Source: Bigelowiella natans CCMP2755 (Eukaryota > Cercozoa > Chlorarachniophyceae). Taken from it: a DNA stretch of 30,000 nt. Location: NCBI GenBank assembly GCA_000320545.1, contig ADNK01002462.1, positions 1-30,000 on the forward strand. Reading direction: 5' to 3'. The position numbers were made by a program, and so were the translations under genes. Below, in pieces: positions 1 through 13,879 of the stretch (position 1 is its first letter; each line of letters starts with the position of its first letter). The notes below the pieces were generated by a model. It saw only the letters and a list, made by a program, of their open reading frames with translations. It made no database searches and had not been told where the DNA came from.

Positions 1-90
1 ATCTATAATAGTGAGGAAAACCGCGTCCTTCCTGTGTATACGGATAACCAAGTGTAATTTAACTTCATATAAAGGCTGTAGATCTGGGAA

Positions 91-536
91 TTAGGTAGTC
101 TGTCGCACGGATTTATGGGTCTTGCCATTGTATATGGAAGACATGGGAGATGCAGCGGGAAAGACAAGTGGGAGAAAGACTCCTACTCCTCCTCCTCCTT
201 TGCTGCCATGTGCACAGCTGCTACATGTACCTTGGCAACGAAGTTGAGAGCTCCCGCTTCTTGTCCTCCCGTAGTTTTTAAGGGCACCTTGCAGCAGCAT
301 CCAATTGTTAGATCATCCGATGAAAATGTTGTTGTTGTTGTTGTTACCATACCCACGTGTACTACGACGATCAAGTTGTTATTATCATTACCGCATGTTT
401 CTTGGGGACTCCTTTGGTGTCAAGAAGATCCATGTAATAGCACGACCCCTTCAGGAAAGGGACGTTCTTGTTCTTCACTGATAATAACAAGTCCAAAATG
501 GAACGAATATATGTATACATACACACACACACACAC

Positions 537-577
<41 letters not shown>

Positions 578-1277
578 CATATTTACGTGTCCATATGGTG
601 TTATTATCATCATTCATTCATATTATTTCCTTCTTTGTGTTTAAATGTGGTAGTAGTAGTGGTAGTAGTAGTAGTAGTGGTGGTGGTGGTGGTGGTAGCA
701 TTGTTACTATTAGCAGGGCTGCAGTACTTACCAACGAAGTAAACATGGAATTGGAAATGGTACTCCAAGAGATCACTCACCTAGTGCAATGCCATCATCA
801 TCAACAAGCAAACAGCAACGATGTTTATGATAATCAACGACGACGATAATGACTGGGAAACCTCAAAAATCTACTCACCTCCACTCACGCATTACTACTA
901 GTAGCTAATCCGACAAAGCAGCATGCTACTTCCTTATCGAGCCACACAATGCACCCCCCCTCCCCCCCCTCCCCTTCTTTAAATTACACCTCGGTGTTAA
1001 CTTTCAACGGCTTTACAGTGCCCCATGAAGGCTTGGAAGAGGCTGGAAGCAGCGATGTCATTGCCTTTGCCTCAGGATTGGCTGCGAGGTAGGCCTCCAC
1101 GTACACCTTTGCACCCGGAGTTGGGTTGGGAACCCATGCTGGCAGCTCCACGTCAAACAGCTGCAGCTTCATCGTTCTTCAATAATTTCATATGAGACAA
1201 GAAACAAGAACGACGGTGTCGTCAGTCGTGCCGGTGAATGTGGTGGTATTCGTAGGAGGAGCAGTGCTAGCAGTAGC

Positions 1278-1308
<31 letters not shown>

Positions 1309-2358
1309 TTAAAAGTAGTGTTAGTAGTAGTGGTAGCAGTAGCACCGGACGAGCTCCTCCATCTCGACTTGAAAGTATATCTTTCCCATGAGATCCCCAT
1401 CGTTGTCTGTTTTATACGTGATCATCATCATCGAATTATGAAAGAGGGGGTGGACGGAACGGCTTTCATAGCAGCAACACGCTCAAGGAGCAAACAGCTT
1501 CTAATTCCGCTTGCTCTCCTTGCCGATGATAGCGGCGGTTCTCAAAGCTCAACCAACGACAAGAACACGTGGCCATGGCTGAAAAGTGTGTCGTTTCATG
1601 TGAAGAACGTGCTGTAGTTGTTGTCGTTGTTGTTGTTGTATATGTTTATTGCATTATTACTCCTAATCGAGAGATAGTGTGATGTCGGTCCCGTGGCGAT
1701 CTTTCACGACACACACAAACACACACACACACACACAAATCGTTGGGTCTCGTGACAGGATTCGTTCAAGTGAATAATGATCAAAGAAACTGCAGCAAGA
1801 ATGCAAAGAAGAAGAAGAAGAAGACGTGGGGGTAAGTAGTACCGTGGCGAGATCAACTTCGGCACGTCCCATTATCGTATTGCTCTTCCACCTAAGCCAC
1901 CATGATTCGAGAGGTAGATTAGCTATGAAGGAGGAGAGGAGGAGGAGGAGGATGGTGATTGGTGCTGTAGTGCATGCTTGTGTAGTACCGATTCCAATCT
2001 ATAACAACGACGGAGAGCTTCCTCGCTTGGAGCTGCTCTGGAAACCTGTTGTTTGTTCTCATAGTGATGATGATGATGATGATGATGATGATGTCGACGA
2101 CGATAATGATGACACCATGGATTTTGCATCTCCAACATGTGTGTCAGCCCCCCCCCCCCCCCCCTGCAAAATGGCAGCCGTCTATCGAGCTGGGCTATGT
2201 TCGGGGAATATGCTATGACTCTGCGCTATTCATATGCGGTAGACATGTATTTTACATAAATACAAATACTAAGTTTGTTACGCACGCATTTCCCATTACC
2301 GATGCGGTCGCTTCGAAACATATGCATTGAATGAATAAACGAGTGGATGGTATACTGG

Positions 2359-2394
<36 letters not shown>

Positions 2395-2774
2395 CGAGTG
2401 GTGTAGAAGAACTGCTTGGTCCAATTCTCATACACCTTGTCAGAGGAAACATAAGGAATGTGAGAGAAGAAGAAGATGATGATGATGGTAGTCGATGGAG
2501 GTGACGATGATGCTGGTAATGATAATACTAATATGGTCGGCAAAGGGATGTGGATTGGCAAGACCGGGTTCTTTTCATTAAGTTTCTTCGGCGTTACACA
2601 AGTCTTTCCTCTTCCGGGCCAAGTGAACTGAAACGCACGAGAAGGTGGTGGTGGGATTAGAGCTACCAACAGGCTTGATTTTTGGTATTGCTATAGTAGA
2701 TGTTATAACATGAAGATGGATAATGCCAAACCACCTCTACAAAAGCGTCAACCGCTTCGATCCGAGGCCACCAT
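91..2774 (-). CDS. Tandem C2-domain protein, provisional multi-exon model
   Basis: Minus-strand model with exons 2774-2753, 2736-2667, 2627-2600, 2435-2395, 2163-2116, 2045-1989, 1891-1843, one unresolved short exon, 1406-1346, 1176-990, 780-732, 477-392, 287-231 and 120-91. Every junction outside the unresolved one is GT-AG and phase-matched. The first C2-like unit reads LSVVVIDWNRWKSNTIMGRA, then a closing strand MGKIYFQVEMEEL. The second starts MKLQLFDVELPAW and closes GALNFVAK. This strand pattern is typical of C2 domains, which usually bind membranes or partner proteins, often with calcium. I do not recognise the family. A 10-base exon at 1578-1569 (phase 0 to 1) would complete the frame and give about 264 residues. 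The first two exons and the last exon are the weakest. An alternative end is the TAA at 984-986, directly after the 1176-990 exon, if the GTGTAA there is not used as a donor. Confidence 0.5.
520..574. repeat. AC then AT microsatellite
   Basis: An AC repeat runs directly into a TA repeat, inside the intron between exons 780-732 and 477-392 of the C2 gene. Confidence 0.9.
2148..2164. repeat. 17-base C run
   Basis: Read as G on the minus strand. It forms the end of an acceptor and the first bases of a C2-gene exon, where it would encode about five glycines. Confidence 0.9.
2358..2395. repeat. CTA/GTA repeat starting at a donor site
   Basis: On the minus strand the intron begins GTAGTAGTA, so the repeat itself supplies the splice donor of the C2 gene. 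Confidence 0.85.
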
Positions 2775-4133
2775 GGTAAGCAAGAGCACCGGATCAAAAA
2801 ATGATCATGTCACTTATTTTGAGGGGACATATTTGATGGAAAATTCGTCGTGGCGGTGGTGATATTTTTGTCAAGCAAAATTTATACAGCAGAGTATGTC
2901 ATCGCTTCTGAAAAACGTTGTCGAAGCGGATATGTGCTGTCGTCTTCATAATGTCATTCTTCAGTAATAGTTTGTGTTTATGCGAGAGGGTGTGTATATG
3001 AAGCTAGTGTTGGAGTTACTTGAGTCCACATCTTTAAGCTCAGATGGGTGTCTTAGATTGAAGCATCTTACGTTGCTTATCGTAACCTTGAACGCAACAG
3101 GCCTGATGATAAACAAAATAATAAAACATATGAGGAATAAACATACTCATTTGAGAATCATGGATTACTCAAGCGACTTACATTGTTCTCGGTGTCTAGA
3201 TTTCTCAAATCCCTTCTTGAATATAATTCCAGGCCCCTTTGAGAGTATTAAGATTTGAACGTACACCAAATTGACTCAGGCGGCGCCATCATCTTTACGA
3301 CTCGCTTTATATGACGGATAGGAGCCAAATACCCCCTCATTTGTTGGGATGATATTAGCGAAAGTCATTCTTCCCAATCCCGACACCTATCTATGCATAG
3401 ATCAACCTTATTCTGCTCAGGTTCAAGGAATGGAAGTCTCTCCAATGGTACGAGCGTAACCTGATCGGATCTGGCCTAACTTGATTGGACTTTGCGTCAA
3501 CCCTATTTTGATGTCGCAGTTGTAAATCAAATTATATTTCTTTGCCTCATTTATTGTCAATCCTTCATTTTTCTGCGACAATCATCAGCATTTGTCGGAA
3601 AGAAAAAGTTATCGAACTCCTTTTAAATTTGATTGATTTTATTTTTCTCGGGGAATGAAAGCATGTCGTTGGTTAAGAACCCCCCCTATTCAGGATCTTT
3701 CGGTGGTGCGCGGCGCACTCTATTATTATAAAGACACCCACCCACAGGTGCGTACGTGGTCAAATAACGCTGTTCCACAACCCCTCTAGCCTGTCCATAC
3801 TTCGCGTATGTGACCCAGTTCATTGTTAAAATTCCGAGAGGAAGTTAGAAAAATTGAGATGCAAGCTATGTTTTGCGGTTATTGCATCATTGAGGCGACA
3901 GGAGCCTTCACCTGTGTGGGTTCATATTTATTGTACGAGCATCGCTTCAATGACTCTTTGATTTCGTTTCGCTGAATTTTTGATAATTTGTGCCCAACTG
4001 CACTCAAAATGAATTCGCACTGCCCTGTTGCCTGAAACCCGCTCGGTGGGAGAGAGCTCTGCTCATGTGTGGAATTTAGTGAGTACCACGATGGATTCTT
4101 TATGTTATAATAGATACGTGGTTTTCAGGAAAG
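2775..4133. other. Gene-free stretch between C2 and TOM22 genes
   Basis: A divergent intergenic region. A plus-strand open frame at 2974-3258 has no recognisable motif or splice context and is not supported. The end near 4134 probably holds the TOM22 promoter and perhaps a 5' UTR intron. Confidence 0.5.
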
Positions 4134-4586
4134 ATGTCCGGTGGTCGTCTCGGTGAAGTTATGGTGTTAGATGCTGACGATGATGATATCCCTGAATCGG
4201 ACGTCAGCGATGACGAAAACCTCGAATCCGTCATACACCCCAAGAGCTTCGTGGATTACCTTTACTTCCGTTATGAACCCATGATAAACAAGTTCTTCAG
4301 AGATTATGGCCCAGCTCTGAACAAAACCCAAGCGTACGCCTCGATAGCGGGTTTATTTGCTAGGAAAGCGCTATGGAAGATATCAACTTCCTTTATAGTT
4401 TATGCGCTCCCCATTATGCTGATCTCGGAAAGAGAGCAGATATGGAATGCTGAAAAAAAGGCAAAGGCAAGTGAAGCAGACTCCAACATGTTGATAAAAC
4501 CACCCTCTGGTTCAGACGGTAGTGCTGGATTAAGTGGCGACTCGCAGTCGGCGGGCATAGCCATGATACCCCCACCCTCCTCATAA
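4134..4586 (+). CDS. TOM22: TOM22-like mitochondrial import receptor
   Basis: A single-exon protein of 150 residues that looks like the central receptor of the TOM complex in the mitochondrial outer membrane. TOM22 family members have an acidic cytosolic N-terminus, one membrane span and a short inner tail. Here residues 12-34 are strongly acidic (DADDDD, SDDENLES). Residues 35-75 form a predicted helical stretch (FVDYLYFRYEPMINKFF). A membrane segment lies at about 80-98 (ALWKISTSFIVYALPIMLIS), followed by EREQIW, which resembles the charged motif after the TOM22 span. The tail is polar and rich in Ser, Gly and Pro. The start is the first ATG after a plausible acceptor (ttttcag at 4123-4129), so a 5' UTR intron is possible. 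Family members diverge strongly, so this rests on architecture and the span motif. An unrelated tail-anchored protein is the main alternative. Confidence 0.72.
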   Translation: MSGGRLGEVMVLDADDDDIPESDVSDDENLESVIHPKSFVDYLYFRYEPMINKFFRDYGPALNKTQAYASIAGLFARKALWKISTSFIVYALPIMLISEREQIWNAEKKAKASEADSNMLIKPPSGSDGSAGLSGDSQSAGIAMIPPPSS

Positions 4587-5140
4587 CGAACGAATGAACG
4601 TATAACCAACACAACGACAGTGTGTAGGAGGGAATGGGTTTTGTTGCTCATGGTTTGATGACGGTGAAGGTTCCTGTGGAGAAGGATAGAAATAGTGGCG
4701 GTAGGAGAATTAGTACAGCTGCTGTAAACCGTTCTCGAACGAGTATGTCGTCATGTGACTGGAGCTCCGCATGTGGGAGTGATCCATCTATAGCTTGCAC
4801 CTACCTGGTTACTTCTCCTCCGAATATTTGGCTCATCCGTAGCATTGTAAATTTATCCTAGCGTCTCTTTATTCCCCGAGAATTGTCACGATTTAGACAC
4901 TGGGCAGATGGGCAGACTACCATGCATTAACTGCTTGTGCCCTGCACGGCATTTCGCCGGACGTCACACTTAACAGTCATCAATGTAACAATTTGTTTAT
5001 TTGTACGAGTGTGGTTACGTAGTGTACATGTAATAGCAACATAATGGACTGTGTATAAATTAGATGCATGAGTTATAACCGCACAATTTACTTCGATGCC
5101 AGCGCGCAAAGCACGCTATATCAACAGCAACGACTAAAAC
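4587..5140. other. TOM22 downstream region
   Basis: No supported gene. The plus-strand frame at 4634-4861 directly after TOM22 lacks recognisable features and is probably 3' UTR and spacer. Confidence 0.4.
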
Positions 5141-5223
5141 ATATGAGACGGATGTAATGATTTTTTTTTTTTTAATGACGTCCTAATGTAGCTACGACTA
5201 TACATATGAGACGGATGTAATGA
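5141..5223 (+). repeat. Direct repeat of the element's terminal 20-mer
   Basis: ATATGAGACGGATGTAATGA occurs exactly at 5141-5160 and 5204-5223. Both copies are followed by a T-rich tract and a CCTAATGTAGCT block. This looks like a duplicated left end of the fold-back element. Confidence 0.85.
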
Positions 5224-5684
5224 AATATTTAAATTTTTTCAATGGTCATCCTAATGTAGCTGTGCAATGCAGCGGCTACAGCGCTTAAATTGTGTCTGTT
5301 TGTTTCCTTGGTCACATGTTGCATGCATGAAAATGCATCATGATACGCACGTAGATTAATAAAGTCATCAAGCTCGTATATATGTATGTACGACTATACA
5401 TATATACGAGCTTGATGACTTTAATCTACGTGCGTATCGTATGCGTAGCCTTATATGAATCACTACGTTTTAATATACTAGCGTGTATTGCAGCAGGACA
5501 TCTAGACATACACGCCGCAGGCCGCATGCACCGCATTTTCATGCATGAAAGATATTGTGCACAACAGAGCAACAAACAAACACAATTTGAGCATTTTGAC
5601 CCGCTGTATAGCTGCTTTGCATAGCTAGCTACGTTAGGATGACCAATGACTTGAAAGAAATAATTTATTTATTACATTTGTCTC
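5204..5684. mobile_element. Fold-back (inverted-repeat) element, MITE-like
   Basis: The left arm starts GAGACGGATGTAATGAA and continues TCAATGGTCATCCTAATGTA. The right arm is its approximate reverse complement, containing TTAGGATGACCAATGACTTG and ending ATTACATTTGTCTC at 5684. The arms also share inner blocks, such as TTAAATTGTGTCTGTTTGTT on the left matching AACAAACAAACACAATTTGA on the right, and ATGCATGAAAATGC. The centre is a near-perfect hairpin. No transposase is encoded. The whole span of about 480 bases is an imperfect palindrome, as expected of a non-autonomous fold-back transposon. Confidence 0.7.
5344..5436. repeat. Central hairpin of the fold-back element
   Basis: Arms of about 40 bases at 5344-5386 and 5397-5436 are reverse complements apart from a 3-base insertion (TAA). 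They share ACGCACGTAGATTA, AAAGTCATCAAGCTCGTATA and TATGTA, with a loop of about 10 bases. Confidence 0.85.
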
Positions 5685-6040
5685 TATATCTCACATGTAA
5701 ATACAATAGATAAGTATGCCTACGAATAGTATTGACGTACGGTGTAGACTAGCAAAATTTCCATACAGGCAATGTATGTAGCCATGGGCATCGTGTGCCC
5801 AGGCATGTTCCTCGTGTGCATTTATACATGTAGCTTACATGTGATAAACATAACTTAGCACCCGACTGGTGGCTCATGATCTGGACGCGGTGACATTAAA
5901 GTACTAATGAAATCAATCGATCTGAGGAATGCTGCCTGGTAGACCACGTATCCGTAAACACGCTACATTATAAAGTGCAGTCCAAAGAGAGCACAACAGA
6001 CAGCACAGTAGTATACTAGAAACTGGTGCCTTGACTCCCT

Positions 6041-8399
6041 TTACAAAACATACTTTATGTTTACCAAAACTTTTGATTCATAGTCTATTCCATACGTTTT
6101 ATGCTGAAATGTCACCCACAGTGAGGTTGTATATCCTGACTTGTAATCGTCGCCTTCTCGGAGAATGACGGTACCCTTCGGCTTTCCACTTTCGCCATAT
6201 CCGCGCCTTTTGACCAATGTTAAGAGAAGCTGGTCATTCAAGGCGCAAGCACATCCCCAATGCCTAATCGTTGCGTCCGTTCCAAATTGATCCTCCCGGT
6301 TATGTACATCACTCTTCATTAAATGTCCCTTTGGCTTCCCATTCTTATCTTGCAGTTGCATATGAAGGAGGGTTTTGTCAGCCATATTGACCGCTCCTAC
6401 CAACGTGACCATGAAGAGAGGAGTTTGTTGTAGGAGTTTCTCCTCTTTTCTACCATCGATCTTCACCCCCCATTTCATGTTCTCAGATAAAACGTGGCTT
6501 AACTCTGAGTTGTCCGGTGTCGCTAACCGGATCTTCGACTGTAGGTAGGCGACGTGCTTGCCCTTGTCATTCTTAAAATCCAACCAAATATCAGTCTCCC
6601 CGTAGTTCTCAATCGCAAGGCCCAGCACCATGGTCGCCGTCCCTGCTACCTTGACCTTCTCCTTCGAAGACTTTTGATATGTTATTTGTAAGGCGAACTT
6701 CAGCGTGTCGCCGCACTTAATGCTACAGTCCCAGGATCGGAAGGTGCAGTCGTCACTATCCCAGATTCTCTCATCGTCCTCATCAGAGAAACGGAGCTGC
6801 TGCGACTGGTTTAGCGACGACCGGCACACGCCGTCAGTCCCAATGATGGACATAAAAACCACTGCATACAGCTGTACGTGCTTTGTGTTGTAGAGCAACT
6901 TGTGTAAAGAGACCATAAGGAATGCTCTATTGTTTTTTGGTAGCGCCTTGAATTGCTTGTTGCCGATTTTCATCACTGGAAATTTCACATCTTCTTCTAG
7001 GATCACGGTAGATCTACATAGAAGATAATATTAAATCAGTCATACGATCACTCCATGTATGAAGTAATATTTTGAACAGATGATTCGATATCAAATCTTA
7101 TTACCCTTCTTCGCCCTGCAAAGAGGGATCACTGAAAGAGGCCATACTGATATGGCTTAATTGCGAGCCACTCGAGAACAGCGAACTTGTGCTCTTATTC
7201 TTGTTATGGCCTGATTTTGACTTGGCCTTTATCATTAGTCCCTTTCGTCGCGAGCCGCTATCACCTTTTCCCTCTATGATATGCAAGCGAATAAAAATCA
7301 AACTTGCACATTCGTAACATTGACGCTCAAAGTGAACTAAACAGAAATTATTTGTATTTTGAAAAGATTACGCATCGGTCAAAATCATGCCAGGAACTTT
7401 TTTTCAACTTAAGACTCCACACTGTGGTGCTGAATTAGCTACCTATTCCTTCTAGGACTTCCCTCTCCATAGGCGCCAGATCTTCTATATACTTCTTCCG
7501 CAGTCCGCGTACTGATGAATCAACACGATATGTTTATGAGTGGTCAAGTATGTATGTAGGACAACGTGGAGCTCTACACACATAGTTCTCTGTTCTTTTG
7601 GCGTTCCCGGAGGTCTTTGTCCTGGTTAAGAGCGAGGGTGTCCTTGAAAATATCTGCTTCCTTTTCATTACTGAACTCTAAGTCCACACTGCTTTGCGAC
7701 TTGACTGGACATGAAATAGAAAAGAGGTGTTCAGATATCTAACATACCATCAACTATGGTGATGAAGACAATATCAGAGGTGATTTCTCAAGTCAATTCT
7801 CACAATAAGTGTCCAAGAAGATCCGTATTCTGTTTGGAGGATTGAGGCGCTTGACTTCGATGATGTTCCTAAGCTCATAGCTTCCATCTTTCCTCGATTG
7901 ATCCCATAGCTCAAAGTGCGCAGCTGTGACGCGAAGATAAAGCTGATCCTTCTGAAACAGCCCTGTAATCCCTTGACTCTGTGAACCAAAGATCATTAGG
8001 AATAAAGGCAGATGAAGGAGGTCATGTTTATCGTTCCGTTAGGATCCAACTACCCTGTGTACTCGATAGTAACGACAATCCTGAGTAGTCATCGTTGCCT
8101 TCTAGCTCTTGGCTCCTGGAATAGCAAACTGTGAGCAATTGTATCTTCTGAAGGTTCTGGCCATTGGACCTCGTTTCCAGCAAAAAAACAATACCAGAAT
8201 TTGTAAACTACACTACAAAATCGAATTTCACTCCTCGAACCCCTCCCCTCACGGTTCGCTTCCTCCCCAGCCCGAGTTCCGGATTCCAAAACCACCTTCG
8301 ATGTCCAGAGAAGAGAGGAGTGAGACTTTCTCTGGGTGGTGTCCCGTTACTTGTTCCGTTTCTACCTGTTCTCACCTTGACGCATATATGAAATGACAT
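6041..8399 (-). CDS. PH-like and C2-like multidomain protein, seven exons
   Basis: Minus-strand exons 8399-8376, 8156-8054, 7962-7804, 7704-7582, 7511-7443, 7336-7105 and 7013-6041. All junctions are GT-AG and phase-matched, and together they give 560 residues. Residues about 10-130 follow a pleckstrin-homology-like pattern: strands QLYLRVTAAHFELWD, SYELRNIIEVKRL and SSVDLEF, then a closing helix EKEADIFKDTLALN. A charged helical linker follows (LRGLRKKYIEDLAPMEREVL). From about residue 175, LIFIRLHIIEGKG looks like a first C2 strand. The last exon (about 320 residues) contains repeated beta-rich units with similar spacing, for example DSDDCTFRSWDCSIKCGDTL and FGTDATIRHWGCACALNDQL, so it may hold tandem C2-like or lipocalin-like modules. 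I do not recognise a named family; membrane or lipid association is inferred only from the domain types. It is head-to-head with the RHL1 gene, with 231 bases between the start codons. Confidence 0.7.
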
Positions 8400-8630
8400 G
8401 CATTTTATCTAAATTGTGCTGATCTTGGGCTCTCCACCCAAACCAAGGCAAATCCTTACCATCCGTCAAGGGATCCTTGTCGCTGGTGATAATTAATTCC
8501 CTTTCCTGGATGTTTTCCGTATGATTTTTTCACCAACTTGGGGTTGTGAAGCGCGCCAAAGTGTTTCGTCGGAAAACGGCCTGGATTTATCGCGAAACGA
8601 CTCAAAAGCCTTCCTAGAACCGGCGGGAAA
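8400..8630. promoter_or_regulatory. Shared upstream region of PH/C2 gene and RHL1
   Basis: Only 231 bases separate the two start codons, so the promoters must overlap or be shared. No clear TATA box is seen. The part near RHL1 is relatively GC-rich, with GCGCGCC and CGGCGGGAAAATGGCGCC next to the ATG. GGCGGGAAAA resembles an E2F-type site, which would suit an S-phase or endocycle gene, but that is inference. Confidence 0.45.
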
Positions 8631-10439
8631 ATGGCGCCGAAGCGTTCCCATTCCGAGACCGGGGTCATCGATCCAGAAGACAAGGAGAGCCAACGCATCA
8701 AGAGAATCGCGATTAGAAGTAACGTGCTGGCGTCGAAGATACAGCAAGTTAACCCTACAAAAGTTCCTGAAGGTACGGGTGAGGCATTTGTTTCGTCACG
8801 GCGCTGATGTTATGGCCGACTCTTCGGATAGACCGGATTTTTCTCTGCACATTCCAACTTCCATAGAAATTCAATTCTCATCTAAATTTGTAACACTTAG
8901 CAATAATAAAGTATGATGGCGCGAACATCAACAACAAGAGTCGATCCCGGGGCAAGAAAAAATTTCTCTTCGTATTCCCGGGTATGATGATGATGGCTGC
9001 AAAAAAATATGAGAAATGATGGTCGCTATATAAACGATGGATTCCAAAGACAAGATTACATATCCCTGACAACAATAAGTGATAGAGCGATAAATGAATA
9101 GACGACGGTGGGCACACTTAATACCATCACCATTATCATCATCATCATCATCATCATCATCAGGCAAACTGGATGTAGAAACGACAGGTGGAAAGATGGG
9201 GACACTTGATAATCTTAGCTCTCGCAATCCAGTCCTATACATAGAATACCCTCAGGTTTTATGCTGTTAGTGCGGCGAGTTTAAAATGGGCCATCGTCTC
9301 TCTCGCACACACACCTTCTACATACGTACATACAACATAGGGGCGCTTGAAGCTCTTTGGCACAATTGTCTATCCCAAGAGCAAGTTCTTAGCACTTAAT
9401 TACAAGCCGAATTCTTCGGAGAAGCAGATCAAGAAGACAGGGTTCCAGTGTAGGTGCGTGTGCTCAATTGCCGATATCGGATAATACAAAAAATAGCAAC
9501 AGCAATAATAAGCCCTGATGAGATCATCGAGACAATCGTTCTTGCAAAGTTCAGCTCAGCTCTAGAGCGAGCCGTTGTTGTGTTATAAATCTCGGTGCTG
9601 TCACGAATATAGGGGGACCTTCGATGCCTTCATCGTTTTCTCGGAGTCTCGCTGGGTACAAGACAAATACCCACGAATGATTTGAAAGAAGAGAGAGAGA
9701 GAGAGAGAGAGAGAGTAGCAGTACTGAAAACAGTGATGATAAGCGATACATATTAATGTTCAGAAGAGAGAGACTATTGATTGTTATGATAATGATGATA
9801 ATCAAACGTGAGGCCATATTCGATGAGCTTGCGTGTCTATTGCCCCACAGATTGGCACGGCGGAAGAGAATCCTGATGAATCAAAGCTTGACAATATTCC
9901 AGCGGAACTGAAAGAAGTTGTCTTAACTATAATTATCAGTACAAATTCGATGTAATAAGGCAGCGGCTATGCTCCAAAATATAATCTGGGCTATGATGCG
10001 TGGTTTTCATTTACGATTTTGTTGTAAAAGGGGATCTTAGACGTCGTCGAAGCAAACCTGAAATCTCGATTTTTCCTCAGATACAAGAGGAGGAGGTTTT
10101 AAAGGACGAAGAAGACGTTGGTGACAACGATGTTGAAAATGAGGGGGAAGAGAAGAGTGATGACATAACCCGAGAAGTGATTGACCTTGATGATGGTGAT
10201 GATGATGATGGTGATGACGGTAGCAAGAAAAAGAGGTCGTCCAGTAGGAGGAGATCAGGTAAAATACTTCTTCCTTTCTTCACGAACTATGCATGCATGC
10301 AGTGGCCTCCTCTTCATAAATAAAGCATGTGTATGCATTGTCACGTACAGGGAGGGTAACAGCAGTGATTTCATACAAAGAAGAAAGCGGCAGCGAAAAT
10401 GATGAAGAAGAGGATGATGAGGAAGAAGATGATGAATGA
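8631..10439 (+). CDS. RHL1: RHL1-type DNA topoisomerase VI accessory subunit
   Basis: Plus-strand exons 8631-8772, 9164-9255, 9341-9453, 9613-9655, 9851-9916, 10081-10258 and 10351-10439, all in phase, about 240 residues. The core reads GKMGTLDNLSSRNPVLYIEY, then GRLKLFGTIVYPKSKFLALN, then FDAFIVFSESRW and IGTAEENPDESKL. These match the ordered conserved blocks of plant ROOT HAIRLESS 1: a LYLDFPQGRMKLFGTIVYPK-like block, an IVFSDAWWIGTKEENP-like block and a short Pro-Ala-Glu-Leu end. In plants RHL1 is a nuclear subunit of the topoisomerase VI complex needed for endoreduplication. The N-terminus is basic (MAPKRS, RIKRIAIR) and the C-terminus very acidic, with a KKKRSSSRRRS patch that could act as a nuclear signal. 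An alternative fifth intron (GT at 9952, acceptor before 10041) is also in frame and gives 265 residues; I prefer the version with the pyrimidine-rich acceptor before 10081. Confidence 0.85.
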
Positions 10440-10857
10440 ACAGAGAAAAAATGCTGTGATATTTCTACGTCTTCTCTAGTACTGTAGAACTCATATATAG
10501 TCTATATACTCGATTCGTACATGTAAATTCATGGCTGTGACATAGAGCTGCGTGCAGCATGTACACATGCATGTCCGCAGTTTTGCTGCTATCGCGCAGT
10601 TACTGCCTCATGTTCCGCGTTTGCGACCAACATATGCAGCTAGGATATGTTTTGGCCACAAATTGCAACAGCGCGCTCGCACCAAGTGCCAATGCAACAA
10701 ACTAAAATTCCGTCATTATATGTGTTGTCACATTTATGCATTCCTAGCGAATAAGTGCGAGGGGGGATGTATTCAGCAACAACTTTCTTTAATCGTTGAT
10801 GATCGAACGACGATATGGTTTGCAATGGTGCATTGTCCGCCCATCCCCCATGTAGAC
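10440..10857. other. Convergent spacer, short-palindrome-rich DNA
   Basis: Between the stop codons of RHL1 and the LRR gene. It is rich in CATG, TGCA and CGCG words. The open frame crossing it (10552-11160) runs antisense into the LRR gene and is not supported. Confidence 0.4.

Positions 10858-13879
<3,022 letters not shown>

Noticed and set aside
115-849. Long plus-strand open frame through the repeats at the left end
   Set aside because: It translates microsatellites (poly-Val, poly-Tyr/Ile, poly-Ser/Gly) and runs antisense to the phase-matched C2 exons.
2974-3258. Plus-strand frame of 94 codons
   Set aside because: No domain, no splice support and a composition like its AT-rich surroundings.
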